A stretch of DNA of 64,000 nucleotides, from NCBI RefSeq assembly GCF_040689395.1, contig NZ_JBFAZX010000009.1, positions 152,793 through 216,792 of the forward strand. Reading direction: 5' to 3'. Source of the DNA: Dactylosporangium sp040689395 (GTDB taxonomy: Bacteria; Actinomycetota; Actinomycetes; Mycobacteriales; Micromonosporaceae). Below, piece after piece: positions 33,019-41,745 of the stretch. Position 1 is the stretch's first letter. Every line of letters begins with the position of its first letter. The position numbers and the translations under genes were made by a program. A model generated the notes under the pieces. It was not told the DNA's origin. It ran no database searches and worked only from the letters and a program-made list of their open reading frames with translations.

Positions 33019-34379
33019 CCGCGATGGAGAGTCAGCGGTCGCGGCGACTCGAGCAGATCGTCCGAGGCGCGATCAGCTCGAACGATGACGTCTGCCTTGA
33101 CCGGCTCACAGGTGGTGCGAGCCGGGAGACACTGCTCGTGACCTTGGGCGAAGCGGGCCGCGAGCGGCGGTACGTCTTACGCATCGCCACTGCGGAGAAC
33201 ATTGGGTCCGGTTCGCTGCGGCTCGAGGCCGATGCCATGGCAGCTGCGGCGGCGGCCGGGGTCCCAGTTCCTCGCGTGCACGTCGTCGGCAGCGACGACG
33301 TCGTCGGCGGCACCTACATGTTGATGGACCATGTCGACGGAGAGACCATTGCGCGTCGCATCCTGCGCGAAGACGACTATGCCGATGCGAGGGTACATCT
33401 CGCCGGTGACCTCGGAAAAACACTCGGGCGTATCCACGGCGCCTCGATCGATTCCGAAGAGCTGCGAACGCTGGACCCGGACCCCATCCTGCGACTGCTC
33501 GCATCGTCCGGTCGCGACAGACCGCCCGACCCAGGCCTCGCGCTCGGTGTGGCGTGGCTGCGCGACAACCGGCCGCCACCAGCGTCGCAGTGCCTGGTGC
33601 ACGGTGACCTGCGGCTCGGCAACTTCATCCTGGGACGCGAGGGCTTGCGTGCCGTGCTCGACTGGGAGCTCGCCCATATCGGGGACCCAGTGGAGGACAT
33701 CGGCTGGCTGTGCGCGAAGGTCTGGCGATTCGGCTCAGCTCTCCCAGCCGCCGGCGTAGGCACCCGGGATGAGCTGCTTGACGGTTACGAATCGGTCACA
33801 GGATGGCGGCCGAGTGCGGCGCAGGTTCATTGGTGGGAGCTGTACGCCACCATCAGGTGGGGACTCGGCTGCGCACTCCAGGCTGACCGGCACCTCAGCG
33901 GCGCTGAGACCTCGATCGAGTTGCTCGCAATCGGTCGCCGTGCCGCTGAGCAGGAGTTCGATGTTCTGCTCGGCCTTGGTCTTGACGCGCCGTTCCGTGC
34001 GGAAGACGTACTCGATAAGGGCGGGTCGAAACCGCACGGCGGGTACGGCCGGCCTACCGCGGACGACCTGGCAGCCGGCGTCGAGGCATTCTTGGAGTCC
34101 GAAGCGATTCCCCTGGGGGCACGCTTCGGTTTTAACGCGCGAATTGCCGCCAACGTGATGCGTACGCTTCGCAGAGAGCTGCGTCTTCGTGATGAACATG
34201 GCGTTCGCCACCGTGCTCGGCTGGAGAGGCTCGGGGTTTGTGACGACGAGGCGCTGGGACGAGCAATCCTCGATGGCTCTCTGAGCAACCGCTATGATGA
34301 GGTCATTGAGACCGTCCGCGCGAGTGTGCGGGAACGATTGCTCGTGTCCAACCCGCTCCATCTCTCGCGTCCTGCCTGA
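33015..34379 (+). CDS. APH-family phosphotransferase with C-terminal DUF6285-like domain
   Basis: This 454-residue protein has an aminoglycoside-phosphotransferase-like kinase domain (residues 25-340). It carries the catalytic loop VHGDLRLGNFILG (D198), the metal-binding DWELAHIGDPVEDIGWLCAK (D216) and RLTGGASRETLLV as nucleotide loop. Residues about 350-450 (GRPTADDLAAGVEAFLESEA, FNARIAANVMRTLRRELRLR) fit DUF6285, usually a separate or fused partner of such kinases. The ATGA overlap with the acyl-CoA dehydrogenase indicates a joint function; phosphorylation of a 4-hydroxyacyl-CoA before elimination is known for LvaA and ACAD10/11. No resistance role is suggested. Confidence 0.88.
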   Translation: MTAMESQRSRRLEQIVRGAISSNDDVCLDRLTGGASRETLLVTLGEAGRERRYVLRIATAENIGSGSLRLEADAMAAAAAAGVPVPRVHVVGSDDVVGGTYMLMDHVDGETIARRILREDDYADARVHLAGDLGKTLGRIHGASIDSEELRTLDPDPILRLLASSGRDRPPDPGLALGVAWLRDNRPPPASQCLVHGDLRLGNFILGREGLRAVLDWELAHIGDPVEDIGWLCAKVWRFGSALPAAGVGTRDELLDGYESVTGWRPSAAQVHWWELYATIRWGLGCALQADRHLSGAETSIELLAIGRRAAEQEFDVLLGLGLDAPFRAEDVLDKGGSKPHGGYGRPTADDLAAGVEAFLESEAIPLGARFGFNARIAANVMRTLRRELRLRDEHGVRHRARLERLGVCDDEALGRAILDGSLSNRYDEVIETVRASVRERLLVSNPLHLSRPA

Positions 34380-34444
34380 CCGCCACGACCTGCGGCCTCT
34401 GGCAACGCCTGGTGTCAATCCCCTGGAGTCGTGGAGGACTCGGT

Positions 34445-34630
34445 TTATGCGGCCTGGTCCTCCAGGACGCAGAGGGTTGATCGTTCGTAGTCGACTGGTG
34501 AGCGTCCGTCGCAGACGGAGTGGCGGCGTCGGCGGTTGTAGAAGTCCCTGGCGAGGTGTCGGCTGACGGTCCCGCCACTTGTAGAACCACGACTCGGACA
34601 CCCCGAGGCCCCGGGCACGCGACCATGGGT
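34445..34630 (-). pseudogene. IS3-family transposase OrfB, both ends joined by an internal deletion
   Basis: The minus strand gives the OrfB start ARGLGVSESWFYKWRDRQPT directly followed, after a frame change, by the OrfB end RDFYNRRRRHSVCDGRSPVD and YERSTLCVLEDQAA with a stop at 34445. The whole catalytic core is missing. Confidence 0.75.
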
Positions 34631-34639
34631 GCCTGCGCC

Positions 34640-35153
34640 GCGCCGGCGTGGAGGGCACCAGCTCCCACGGCACCGCCCTGACCCGGTTCCTGCGCGGGCA
34701 GGGTGTGCGGGTGCTGGAGGTCAACCGGCCTGACCGGGCCGTGCGCCGCCGCCGCGGCAAGAGCGACACGATCGATGCCGAAAACGCCGCCCGCACTGTC
34801 CTATCCGGACAGACGACCTCCGTGGCGAAGTCCGGAGATGGCGCGGTGGAAGTGATCCGCATGTTCAAGATCGCGAAGGACTCGGCGATCAAGGTCCGGA
34901 CACAGGCGTCCGGCACCGGCTCAACCGCGGCGGCGACCGACGCGCCAACAGCGCCCTCTACACCGTCGTGTTCACCCGCCTCGGTCGAGACCCACGCACC
35001 CGCGACTACGCCAACCGCCGCACCACAGAGAGAAATCCACCAAAGAGATCATCCGCTGCCTCAAACGCTACGTCGCCCGCGAACTCTTCCCGATCATCGC
35101 AGCAGCGCTCAGACCAGCAACAACGCAGCCTACGAGGGGAACCACATGGTCTG
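34640..35153 (+). pseudogene. IS110-family transposase remnant
   Basis: The plus frame reads GTALTRFLRGQGVRVLEVNR, RRRRGKSDTIDAENAARTVL and KSGDGAVEVIRMFKIAKDSA, the DEDD RuvC-like N-domain. A large deletion and a frame change near 34915 lead to NSALYTVVFTRLGRDPRTRD and KEIIRCLKRYVARELFPIIA, the C-terminal end. The Ser-containing transposase_20 domain is mostly absent. Confidence 0.75.
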
Positions 35154-35177
35154 ACCTGGCCTGGCGATTCATGGTCG

Positions 35178-35993
35178 CTAGTCGCTCTTCTTCCTGGTGG
35201 TTCGTTCGGAGGCGCGGCTCATCGCGCGTCGCGCTGCGCCAGTCAGTCCTGTGATGACCTGAGCCCGTGCCTCGGCGTCGAGATGCTCGCGCAGGCCGGA
35301 GGATCCGCCAGCGTTGATCAGGTTCTTGCTTGTCTGAACCCCGAACGAGGGGAAGGTAGCCACCCCTGCGGCGTACTCCATCGCCTCCGTCAGTGGGTCT
35401 GCGCTGACGTGGGTCGCCAGCCCCCACTCGACAGCTCGATCGGCCTTGATCACGCCGGCGGAGTAGAACAGTTCAGCCGCTCGGCCGAGGCCGATGATCC
35501 GTGGCAGGAACCACGAGAGTCCGAGGTCGCCGACGGTCAACCCCAGCCGAAGGAAGGGAGCCGAAAACGCCGCCTCCGAGCCGATGACTCGGACGTCGGC
35601 GGCAGCAGCCAACGCGAACCCAGCGCCGATCGCGTGCCCGTGTACGACAGCGATCACCGGCTGGCGGATCGTGCGCATCGCCCAGATCACGTCTGTGCCG
35701 TGACGAAGCCCGGCCTGCATCGCCTCCACAGGGTCGCTGAACGACGTGTCGCCGATCCCAGCCTCGAGGTCGGCCCCTGCGCAGAAGGCTCGGCCTTCGC
35801 CACGAAGGACCACCGCGCCGACCTCACGGCACGCATCCATCGTGAGCAATGCGTTCCGCAACTCCACGGTCGTCTGGCTGGTCAGCGCGTTGAGTCGGTC
35901 GGGACGAGCGATAGAGATCAGCCCGACACCACCATGGACCTCCACAGTCACCCCTGGCGCTGCAGGATTCTCCGCCGCTGCTTCAGATTGCAC
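35178..35993 (-). CDS. Enoyl-CoA hydratase/isomerase family protein
   Basis: This 271-residue crotonase-fold enzyme has the oxyanion-hole segments GEGRAFCAGADLEAG (65-79) and HGHAIGAGFALAAAADVRVI (118-137). The catalytic segment reads LRLGLTVGDLGLSWFLPRII. The first hydratase Glu position is not Glu, and an Asp in GDLG is the candidate acid, as in isomerase-like members. It may hydrate or isomerise an unsaturated acyl-CoA. The GTG start lies inside the last codons of the degraded acyl-CoA dehydrogenase; no good ribosome site is seen, so expression probably depended on coupling. The C-terminus is basic (RRAMSRASERTTRKKSD). Confidence 0.85.
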   Translation of the reverse strand: MQSEAAAENPAAPGVTVEVHGGVGLISIARPDRLNALTSQTTVELRNALLTMDACREVGAVVLRGEGRAFCAGADLEAGIGDTSFSDPVEAMQAGLRHGTDVIWAMRTIRQPVIAVVHGHAIGAGFALAAAADVRVIGSEAAFSAPFLRLGLTVGDLGLSWFLPRIIGLGRAAELFYSAGVIKADRAVEWGLATHVSADPLTEAMEYAAGVATFPSFGVQTSKNLINAGGSSGLREHLDAEARAQVITGLTGAARRAMSRASERTTRKKSD

Positions 35994-36686
35994 GAGAGAT
36001 TAGATCCTTCATGATTTCATTGGTGCCGTCGTGGATCTTCTGCACACGGGCGGCCTGGAATATGCGGGCAAATCGGGTGCTCACGCACGTAGCCGTCATA
36101 CAGTTGCAGGCACCGATCGATCACCTGAACCTGCTGCTCGGTCAGTCACCACTTGGCCGTCGCCGCGTTGGTGCCGTCGAGCTCGCCGGCGAGATGTCGT
36201 TCGATGCGCGAGTCGAGGGAACACACGGGCCACGTGGGCCCACCGGTGCAGCCTCGGCTAGCTCGAACTTGATGTTCTGGAGTCGAAGATCGACTGACCG
36301 AACGCCTGACGGCTCTTGGTTTATGCCACTGTCTCGCGAACTGTCGTCTCCATGGCGGCGACGGCAGTCTCGGCAACCGGCAGACGTTTCTGCTGCAGCT
36401 GCTTCATCAGCTGCCCGAATCCCTCGCCGGGCGTCTCCCCGAGGATGTTTGTCCTCGGGACCCCTTGTGTCCGGCGCTCGGATCGGTCTTGGCAACCGTC
36501 AGGATCAGGTCGGCGATCTGGCCATTGGAGATGAACGTCTTGGGCGACGATCCCCGGACCATGTCGCCCCAGGACGTATCGCCGGCCGCGGCATGTGCCT
36601 CGCTGTGCTCCTTCCATGCCGAGGCATACGACGCCCTCACGTCGATGCACCTGACCCCGAGTAGGTAGACCATGCATGGTGAGCAC
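35983..36686 (-). pseudogene. Acyl-CoA dehydrogenase, frameshifted and internally deleted
   Basis: Three minus-strand frames together read PKTFISNGQIADLILTVAKT, then GETPGEGFGQLMKQLQQKRL with VAETAVAAMETTVRETVAY, then LQNIKFELAEA, then ERHLAGELDGTNAATAKW, and at the end DGTNEIMKDLISRAI, the FAD-domain tail. An in-frame stop and several shifts break it, and the N-terminal domain is missing. It closely resembles the dehydrogenase at 62210. It sits between the quinone oxidoreductase and the enoyl-CoA hydratase, so the original operon was probably three genes. Confidence 0.8.
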
Positions 36687-36707
36687 TTCCTGTCCGGAGG
36701 ACCCTGC

Positions 36708-37685
36708 TCAGAGAGTCAAGATCACTTTGCCGAGCACGCGACGCTCATCCATCTCGCGCAGGGCATCAGCGGCCTTCTCAAGCGGGAAAGTGGTGAATTG
36801 CGGTAGATTGAGGAGCCCTGACTTGATATGCGGGAGCAACGCATCCCACTCAGCTTGCTCGTAGCCTGCCCGTCGAGATGTGTAGGCGCCGTGACCGGCA
36901 CCGACGACGCTCACATTGTTGAGAAGTAGTCGATTGACCTTGACCGTCGGGATCTCGCCAGCGGTGAACCCCACGACAAGGAGTCGACCGTCGTCACGCA
37001 ATGCCCGCAGCGAATCGGTGAATCGGTCTCCGCCAACAGGGTCGACCACGATGTCGACGCCCCCCAGGTTGCGGGCATGACTGGCAAAGCCTTCGACCAG
37101 GACGAACTCGTGTGCGCCTGCGCGAATCGTAACCTCTCCCTTCTCCGGGGAGGATACGACGGCGACGACGCGCCCAGCGCCGAACGCTCTGGCGACCTGT
37201 ATGGATGCGCTTCCGAGGCCGCCGGCCGCCCCGTGCACCAGAACACTCTCGCCGGCCGCAAGCTGGGCCCGGTGGACCAACGAGAAGTATGCGGTGAGGT
37301 AATTGACAGGCATCCCGGCCGCAGTCTCGAGTGCGAGGCCGTCGGGGATCCGCAAGACTAACTCTTCATTCACGACGGCGTACTGCGCGAATCCACCCAG
37401 CCCTGGGACTGCTGCGACACGGTCACCCGGTTTCCAGCGCGACCCTCGCGCGGACTCGACCACAACGCCGGCGATCTCCGCGCCGGGTACGAACGGGAGC
37501 TCCGGCTTCATCTGATACCGGCCGCGGGTCAGCAACAAGTCCGGGAACGACACCCCGGCCGCGGACACCTCGATCAGCACCTGACCCGGACCTGGCACTG
37601 GTCGTGGCATCTCCACGAGCTCGACCGCTGCCGGACCATCATGACAGGCGATCTGAACCGCTCGCATGAGCGCAGCAGACGTCAT
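36708..37685 (-). CDS. NADPH:quinone oxidoreductase-like MDR enzyme
   Basis: This 325-residue medium-chain reductase without the structural zinc lobe has the GroES-like start PGPGQVLIEVSAAGVSFPDL, PELPFVPGAEIAGVV, the Rossmann motif LVHGAAGGLGSASIQVARAF, the strand VVAVVSSPEKGEV that binds NADPH, and VDIVVDPVGGDRFTDSLRAL. Members reduce quinones or enoyl-CoA/enone double bonds. GAGGG at eight bases supports the ATG at 37685; 48 codons further upstream are open but lack a site. Operator B stands 98 bases before the start, so it belongs to the regulon, and it is divergent from the DUF35/thiolase operon. Confidence 0.88.
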   Translation of the reverse strand: MTSAALMRAVQIACHDGPAAVELVEMPRPVPGPGQVLIEVSAAGVSFPDLLLTRGRYQMKPELPFVPGAEIAGVVVESARGSRWKPGDRVAAVPGLGGFAQYAVVNEELVLRIPDGLALETAAGMPVNYLTAYFSLVHRAQLAAGESVLVHGAAGGLGSASIQVARAFGAGRVVAVVSSPEKGEVTIRAGAHEFVLVEGFASHARNLGGVDIVVDPVGGDRFTDSLRALRDDGRLLVVGFTAGEIPTVKVNRLLLNNVSVVGAGHGAYTSRRAGYEQAEWDALLPHIKSGLLNLPQFTTFPLEKAADALREMDERRVLGKVILTL

Positions 37686-37782
37686 CGACGTACGCCCTCT
37701 GAGTAGCGATTCACCGGATGGCAGCGCGGCCCTGGCTGTTGGGAATGCGGCGTGCTCATCGGACCTCCGAATCGAATCAGAC

Positions 37783-37797
37783 TGAGACAGTGTCTCA
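37783..37797. promoter_or_regulatory. Regulon operator site B
   Basis: TGAGACAGTGTCTCA has perfect 7-base arms around a central G. It is identical to site C, 103 bases away, and lies on the quinone-oxidoreductase side of the divergent spacer. Confidence 0.8.
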
Positions 37798-37885
37798 TTG
37801 AAGTTATCCGTCGGGGTGTCGGGTGTCAACGAGGGTGCTCAGGTGGGTTCGTTGACAACGAGTCCAGGCGTATGGCAGCTTGCGA

Positions 37886-37900
37886 TGAGACAGTGTCTCA
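37886..37900. promoter_or_regulatory. Regulon operator site C
   Basis: TGAGACAGTGTCTCA is again perfect. It ends 16 bases before the ATG of the small ORF at 37917, where bound protein would block transcription of the DUF35/thiolase operon. Confidence 0.8.
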
Positions 37901-37916
37901 GTGAGATGGGAGCCCT

Positions 37917-38000
37917 ATGAGTGCGCGGCCGGTCATTGCTACGGGTAGAGAGTTCGCCGAGGCGCGCCCGCTGTCACCGGCCGGAGTGTCCGGGCGATGA
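37917..38000 (+). CDS. 27-codon ORF translationally coupled to the DUF35 gene
   Basis: ATG at 37917 with GGGAG at six bases opens a 27-residue frame (MSARPVIATGREFAEARPLS and seven more residues). Its TGA overlaps the next ATG (ATGA). It could be a leader peptide that loads ribosomes for the DUF35 gene, or the leftover start of a deleted gene. No family similarity is seen. Confidence 0.35.
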   Translation: MSARPVIATGREFAEARPLSPAGVSGR

Positions 38001-38410
38001 GTTCTGGCAAGCCGGTCCCGGTTGCCCGGGGCGAAGAGGCCACTTGGTTCGCGGCGGCGCGGGAAGGCCGCTTGGCGTACCAGCGCTGCGGGGATTGTGG
38101 TGACGTGCCGTCGTACCCGCGGGCGATCTGTCCGACCTGCTGGTCGTCGAAGCTGCACGAGGAGCAGTCAGTCGGTCACGGCATCGTCTACTCGTTCACG
38201 GTTCAGTATCGCGCCGGTGCGAAGGGCTTTGAATCCGAGGTGCCCTACACGCTCGTGCTGGTCGATCTCGACGAGGGATTTCGCGTCCTGGCCGACCTGC
38301 ATGACTGCGACGTCGATTCGGTTGCGGTGGGACTCGAGGTTCAGGTCTACTTCGACGACGTTGCGACGTTGCCGCACTTCCGTCCCGTGGACAAGGTGAA
38401 CGTCGCATGA
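37997..38410 (+). CDS. DUF35 OB-fold protein with rubredoxin-like zinc ribbon
   Basis: This 137-residue protein has the zinc ribbon CGDCGDVPSYPRAICPTCWS (Cx2C...Cx2C) followed by an OB fold (GIVYSFTVQYRAGAKGFESE, PYTLVLVDLDEGFRVLADLH). These DUF35 proteins bind acyl-CoA and form complexes with thiolase-like partners, for example ChsH2/Ltp2 in steroid side-chain retro-aldol cleavage and BbsA/BbsB in toluene degradation. ATGA overlaps on both sides tie it to the small ORF before it and the thiolase-like gene after it. It is therefore expected to be the accessory subunit of the next protein. Confidence 0.9.
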   Translation: MSSGKPVPVARGEEATWFAAAREGRLAYQRCGDCGDVPSYPRAICPTCWSSKLHEEQSVGHGIVYSFTVQYRAGAKGFESEVPYTLVLVDLDEGFRVLADLHDCDVDSVAVGLEVQVYFDDVATLPHFRPVDKVNVA

Positions 38411-39546
38411 GCATTCGAAGCAAGGTCGCCATCGTGGGAGCGGGCGAGGCGGATGTTGCGCCGGGTCATGGCCTTTCGCCCCTGGGCCTGGCGGCTCAGG
38501 CATCCCAGCGTGCGATAGCTGACGCGGGGGTGACGAAGAATGAGATCGATGGCGTATTCGCCGCCTCGGCGTACCACGCGTTCCCGGCTCTCAGCGTGTC
38601 AGAGTACATGGGACTTCGGCCACGACACATGGACTCCAGCAATCTCGGGGGTTGCTCCTTCATCGCTCATCTGGCTCATGCCGCGGCGGCGATCGAAGCC
38701 GGCCTGTGCGAGACGGCTCTGGTCACGTATGGCAGCACCCAGAGGTCGGACGGAGGCAGGCTCGTCAGCCTTTCGGAAAAGCTGGCTTACGAGGAGCCGT
38801 ACGGACTCATCCATCCGGTGGGCAGTTTCGGCATGATCGCGAATCGTCACATGTCCGAGTTCGGTACGACGAGCGAACAACTCGCGCAGGTTGCGGTCTC
38901 CGCACGCGAGTGGGGGGTCAAGAACCCGAGGTCTCGATTTACGGATCCGCTCTCCGTGCAAGACGTGCTCGCCTCACCACTGATCGCCTCACCTCTGCAC
39001 AAGTACGACTGCTGCCTTGTCACCGACGGAGGTGCGGCCGTCATCGTGACGTCCGCAGCCAGGGCGCGGTCGATGCGAAGGCCGCCGGTGTACGTGCGAG
39101 GCGTAGCTGAGGAAAGCAACCATCGCAACATTCTCGGCATGTCTGACCTGACGAGGACGCGCGCCGACGTGAGCGCCACACGTGCACTCCAGATGGCAGA
39201 CGTCGACCTTGCTGACATCGACACGGCCCACGTCTACGACGCCTTCACGATCAGCCTGCTGATCTTGCTTGAAGATCTCGGATTCTGTCCCAAGGGTGAG
39301 GGTGGGCCTTTCGTCGCCGACGGCAATATTGCTCCGGGCGGCTCGCTCGCACTCAATCCCAGTGGAGGAGGGCTTGCTTATCTGCACCCGGGCATGCTGG
39401 GTCTCTACCTGATTCTTGACGCCGTGGAGCAACTGCGAGGGGAGGCGGATGAACGGCAGATCCCCGACGCCGCGGTGTCACTGGTGCACGGCATGGGGAT
39501 GACCCTCGCCGCTCACGCCACTGCAGTCCTGTCCATCGACCCCTAG
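38407..39546 (+). CDS. Thiolase-like protein, partner of DUF35 (Ltp2/BbsB-type)
   Basis: This 379-residue thiolase-fold protein has SSNLGGCSFIAHLAHAAAAI in place of the usual C-A-S-G nucleophile motif, with Cys displaced as in non-canonical lipid-transfer members. VYDAFTISLLILLEDLGFCP occupies the HDCF position with Tyr-Asp. The end is ALNPSGGGLAYLHPGMLGLY, without the GHPxGATG motif. These changes match Ltp2-like retro-aldolases or special thiolases that need a DUF35 subunit. It would cut a beta-hydroxy- or beta-oxoacyl-CoA. It is directly coupled to DUF35 by ATGA and controlled by operator C. Confidence 0.88.
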   Translation: MSIRSKVAIVGAGEADVAPGHGLSPLGLAAQASQRAIADAGVTKNEIDGVFAASAYHAFPALSVSEYMGLRPRHMDSSNLGGCSFIAHLAHAAAAIEAGLCETALVTYGSTQRSDGGRLVSLSEKLAYEEPYGLIHPVGSFGMIANRHMSEFGTTSEQLAQVAVSAREWGVKNPRSRFTDPLSVQDVLASPLIASPLHKYDCCLVTDGGAAVIVTSAARARSMRRPPVYVRGVAEESNHRNILGMSDLTRTRADVSATRALQMADVDLADIDTAHVYDAFTISLLILLEDLGFCPKGEGGPFVADGNIAPGGSLALNPSGGGLAYLHPGMLGLYLILDAVEQLRGEADERQIPDAAVSLVHGMGMTLAAHATAVLSIDP

Positions 39547-39628
39547 ATCATGGTGTCGCCAGCGGTCTCCGGTCGAGGCAGCGACACATCGCGACCCAGC
39601 CCCCAACAACCCCATCAGTGAGGACACC

Positions 39629-40813
39629 ATGACCAACAGCCAGGCGCCCAACTCATCAGTCAACTCCGTTCCCTTCGGAGCGTTCGAGTACTTCCCCAAT
39701 AACCTCGAGTGGTCGACGCAAATGCTTCGGCTTTTCTCCTACTGCTACGTCAGGGGCGCTGACTTCAGCGAGGTCCACTCCGTGGCGAAGGCGCTTCCTG
39801 TGGGAGACGACGCGGCATGGCAAGCGGGCTTCTCCAAGCTCGCGCACTCGATCGAGGCGGACGCCCGCGAATCAGCAGCCGGTGGACATGACATCACGGC
39901 GCGCGATGCGTTCCTGCGCGCCACGATCTACCACCGGATCTCAGGACAGCTGGCGGACATCTCCGGCGCCTCCGAAGTCGCGCCAGGGCTGGAGGACTCG
40001 GTGCGCTGCTTCCTGGAGGCGGCGCGCCGCATGAAGCCCGCGTTCGTTCCGGTTGAGGTGCCGTATCAGGGTGCGAGCCTCCCCGGCTATCTGTGTATTC
40101 CCGACGTCGCCGACGGCACCCAACTTCCAGCCGTGATCGACTTCGGCGGTATCGACGCGTGGGCAGAGGAGCAGTACTTCAAGATCGGTGCGGCGTTGGC
40201 CGAGCGTGGCTATGCCGTTCTCCTGCTCAACGGCCCGGGTCAGGGCGCGGCGAAGATGCGAGGAATCTACGGGAGCTATGACTTCGAGGTCGCTGCTGCT
40301 GCGGCGGTCGACTACCTGGAAAGGCTGGTGGAGATCGACGCCAACCGCATCGGACTCATCGGGTCGAGTCTCGGCGGTTACTTCGCCGCACGTGCTGCTG
40401 CGTTCGAGCCAAGGCTGCGGGCGACGGTGATCTGGGGCGCTATGAACGGGATCGACCCCCGTGTCTTCGATGAGAAGGCCGCGTCCGGTCGCAGAGGTTC
40501 CCGAATCCGGCAGCTAGAGCGGTTCCTGGGGGTCGAGGGTCGTGAGGCGCTCATCGAGCACGCACGCAAGTTCCAACTGGGGCCCGATGTGATGGGCAAC
40601 GTGTCGGCACCAGTGCTCGTGATGCACGGCGAGAGTGACGCCCTGGTTCCGGTGTCTGACGCTCGCGCCGTTTATGACGACATCAAGCATCCCGACAAGG
40701 CCCTGAAGCTGTACCCGGCAGGAACGCCTGGATGTGCGCACTGTCAGCTGGACGCGCTCGCGATCGCTCAACGTGACATCTGCGACTGGCTTGACGATCA
40801 GCTCAAGCCCTGA
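39629..40813 (+). CDS. FrsA-like alpha/beta hydrolase, copy 2
   Basis: This 394-residue hydrolase is related to the one at 29169. It has a helical cap (residues 15-135, AFEYFPNNLEWSTQMLRLFS) and a core with nucleophile S247 in GSSLGGYFA, an Asp in HGESDALVPV and a His in GCAHCQLDAL. GAGGAC precedes the ATG. The conserved P-Y-QGASLPGYL and DFGGIDAWAEEQYF parallel PYAGTSLPCL and NIDGFDMFKEILYL of copy 1, so they arose by duplication and divergence. Members include esterases and the pseudooxynicotine C-C hydrolase. It is the last gene of the DUF35/thiolase operon, before IS3 debris. Confidence 0.85.
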   Translation: MTNSQAPNSSVNSVPFGAFEYFPNNLEWSTQMLRLFSYCYVRGADFSEVHSVAKALPVGDDAAWQAGFSKLAHSIEADARESAAGGHDITARDAFLRATIYHRISGQLADISGASEVAPGLEDSVRCFLEAARRMKPAFVPVEVPYQGASLPGYLCIPDVADGTQLPAVIDFGGIDAWAEEQYFKIGAALAERGYAVLLLNGPGQGAAKMRGIYGSYDFEVAAAAAVDYLERLVEIDANRIGLIGSSLGGYFAARAAAFEPRLRATVIWGAMNGIDPRVFDEKAASGRRGSRIRQLERFLGVEGREALIEHARKFQLGPDVMGNVSAPVLVMHGESDALVPVSDARAVYDDIKHPDKALKLYPAGTPGCAHCQLDALAIAQRDICDWLDDQLKP

Positions 40814-40849
40814 GTGACGGGGTGGCCCCGGAGGTCGCTCGGGTGTCCA

Positions 40850-41745
40850 AGGACGTTTGAAACGTTTCCAGCTGCCGCTTTGGCCTCGACGGACCAGGAT
40901 CAACGCCATCACGTTTGAGTGTCGAATGTAGAAGGTGCGGTTGTAGTAGTTGATGCAGGCGATCACGGCCCGGCGGACGTCGGAGCGGGTGGCGAACAGG
41001 GTGCCGACCTCGGCCTTGAAGCTGGCTGCGATCCCGATCGGCGTGGAAGATGGCGCGCCGGGCCGGGCCGGGCCAGGCCAGGCCGCGGCGGTGGGCCGGC
41101 TCAACGGCGTCGCAGACCAGGTCAGCGTCGCATGTGATCGGCCATGGTGTGGCCGGTGACCTCCCGGTTGAACAGGTCGATCGTGGTGGCCAGATACAGC
41201 CATCCCTCGCCGGTAGGCAGGTAGGTGATGTCCCCGACCAGACGCCGGCCCGGCACCGGGGCGGTGAAGTCCCGCCCGATCAGGTCCGGCGCCGCCGCGG
41301 CGGTCGGCTCCTGCCAAGTCAGCGACCGTCGTCGGCGTCGAGTGATCCCGACGGCGCGCCGCTCGCGCATGATCCGCGCGACCCGCTTGCGGTTGACCCG
41401 CCGGCCGCGGCGGCGCAGCTCGTCGGTGATGCGGGGCGAGCAGTACGCACCGCGGTGCTCGCCATGGATGGCGCGGATCTCGCCGGCGAGGGCATCTTCG
41501 GCGCCAGCCCGTGCCCGGCGGGCCGGCTGGACGGCGAGCCACTCGTAGTAGCCCTGCCGCCGGGGTGCCGCCAGGACGCGGCACAGCCGCGTAACGCCGT
41601 AGGTGGCGCGGTGCTCGGAGATGGACCGGTAGCGGTGGATCATCGACCTATCTCTCGTGCAGAATGGCGGCCGCCTTGCGGAGAATCTCCTTCTCCGCCT
41701 CCAGTTCAGCGACCTTGCGTCGCAGCCGGCGCCACCACTTACGCC
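40850..41745 (-). pseudogene. IS3-family element remnant (OrfA end plus broken OrfB)
   Basis: On the minus strand the OrfA end (WRRLRRKVAELEAEKEILRK, AAAILHER) stands before OrfB, which starts IHRYRSISEHRATYGVTRLC. OrfB runs through PRITDELRRRGRRVNRKRVA and LVGDITYLPTGEGWLYLATT with the first catalytic Asp, stops at MADHMRR, and resumes in other frames with FKAEVGTLFATRSDVRRAVI. The middle with the second Asp is deleted and scrambled. It separates the hydrolase gene from the IclR gene. Confidence 0.8.
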
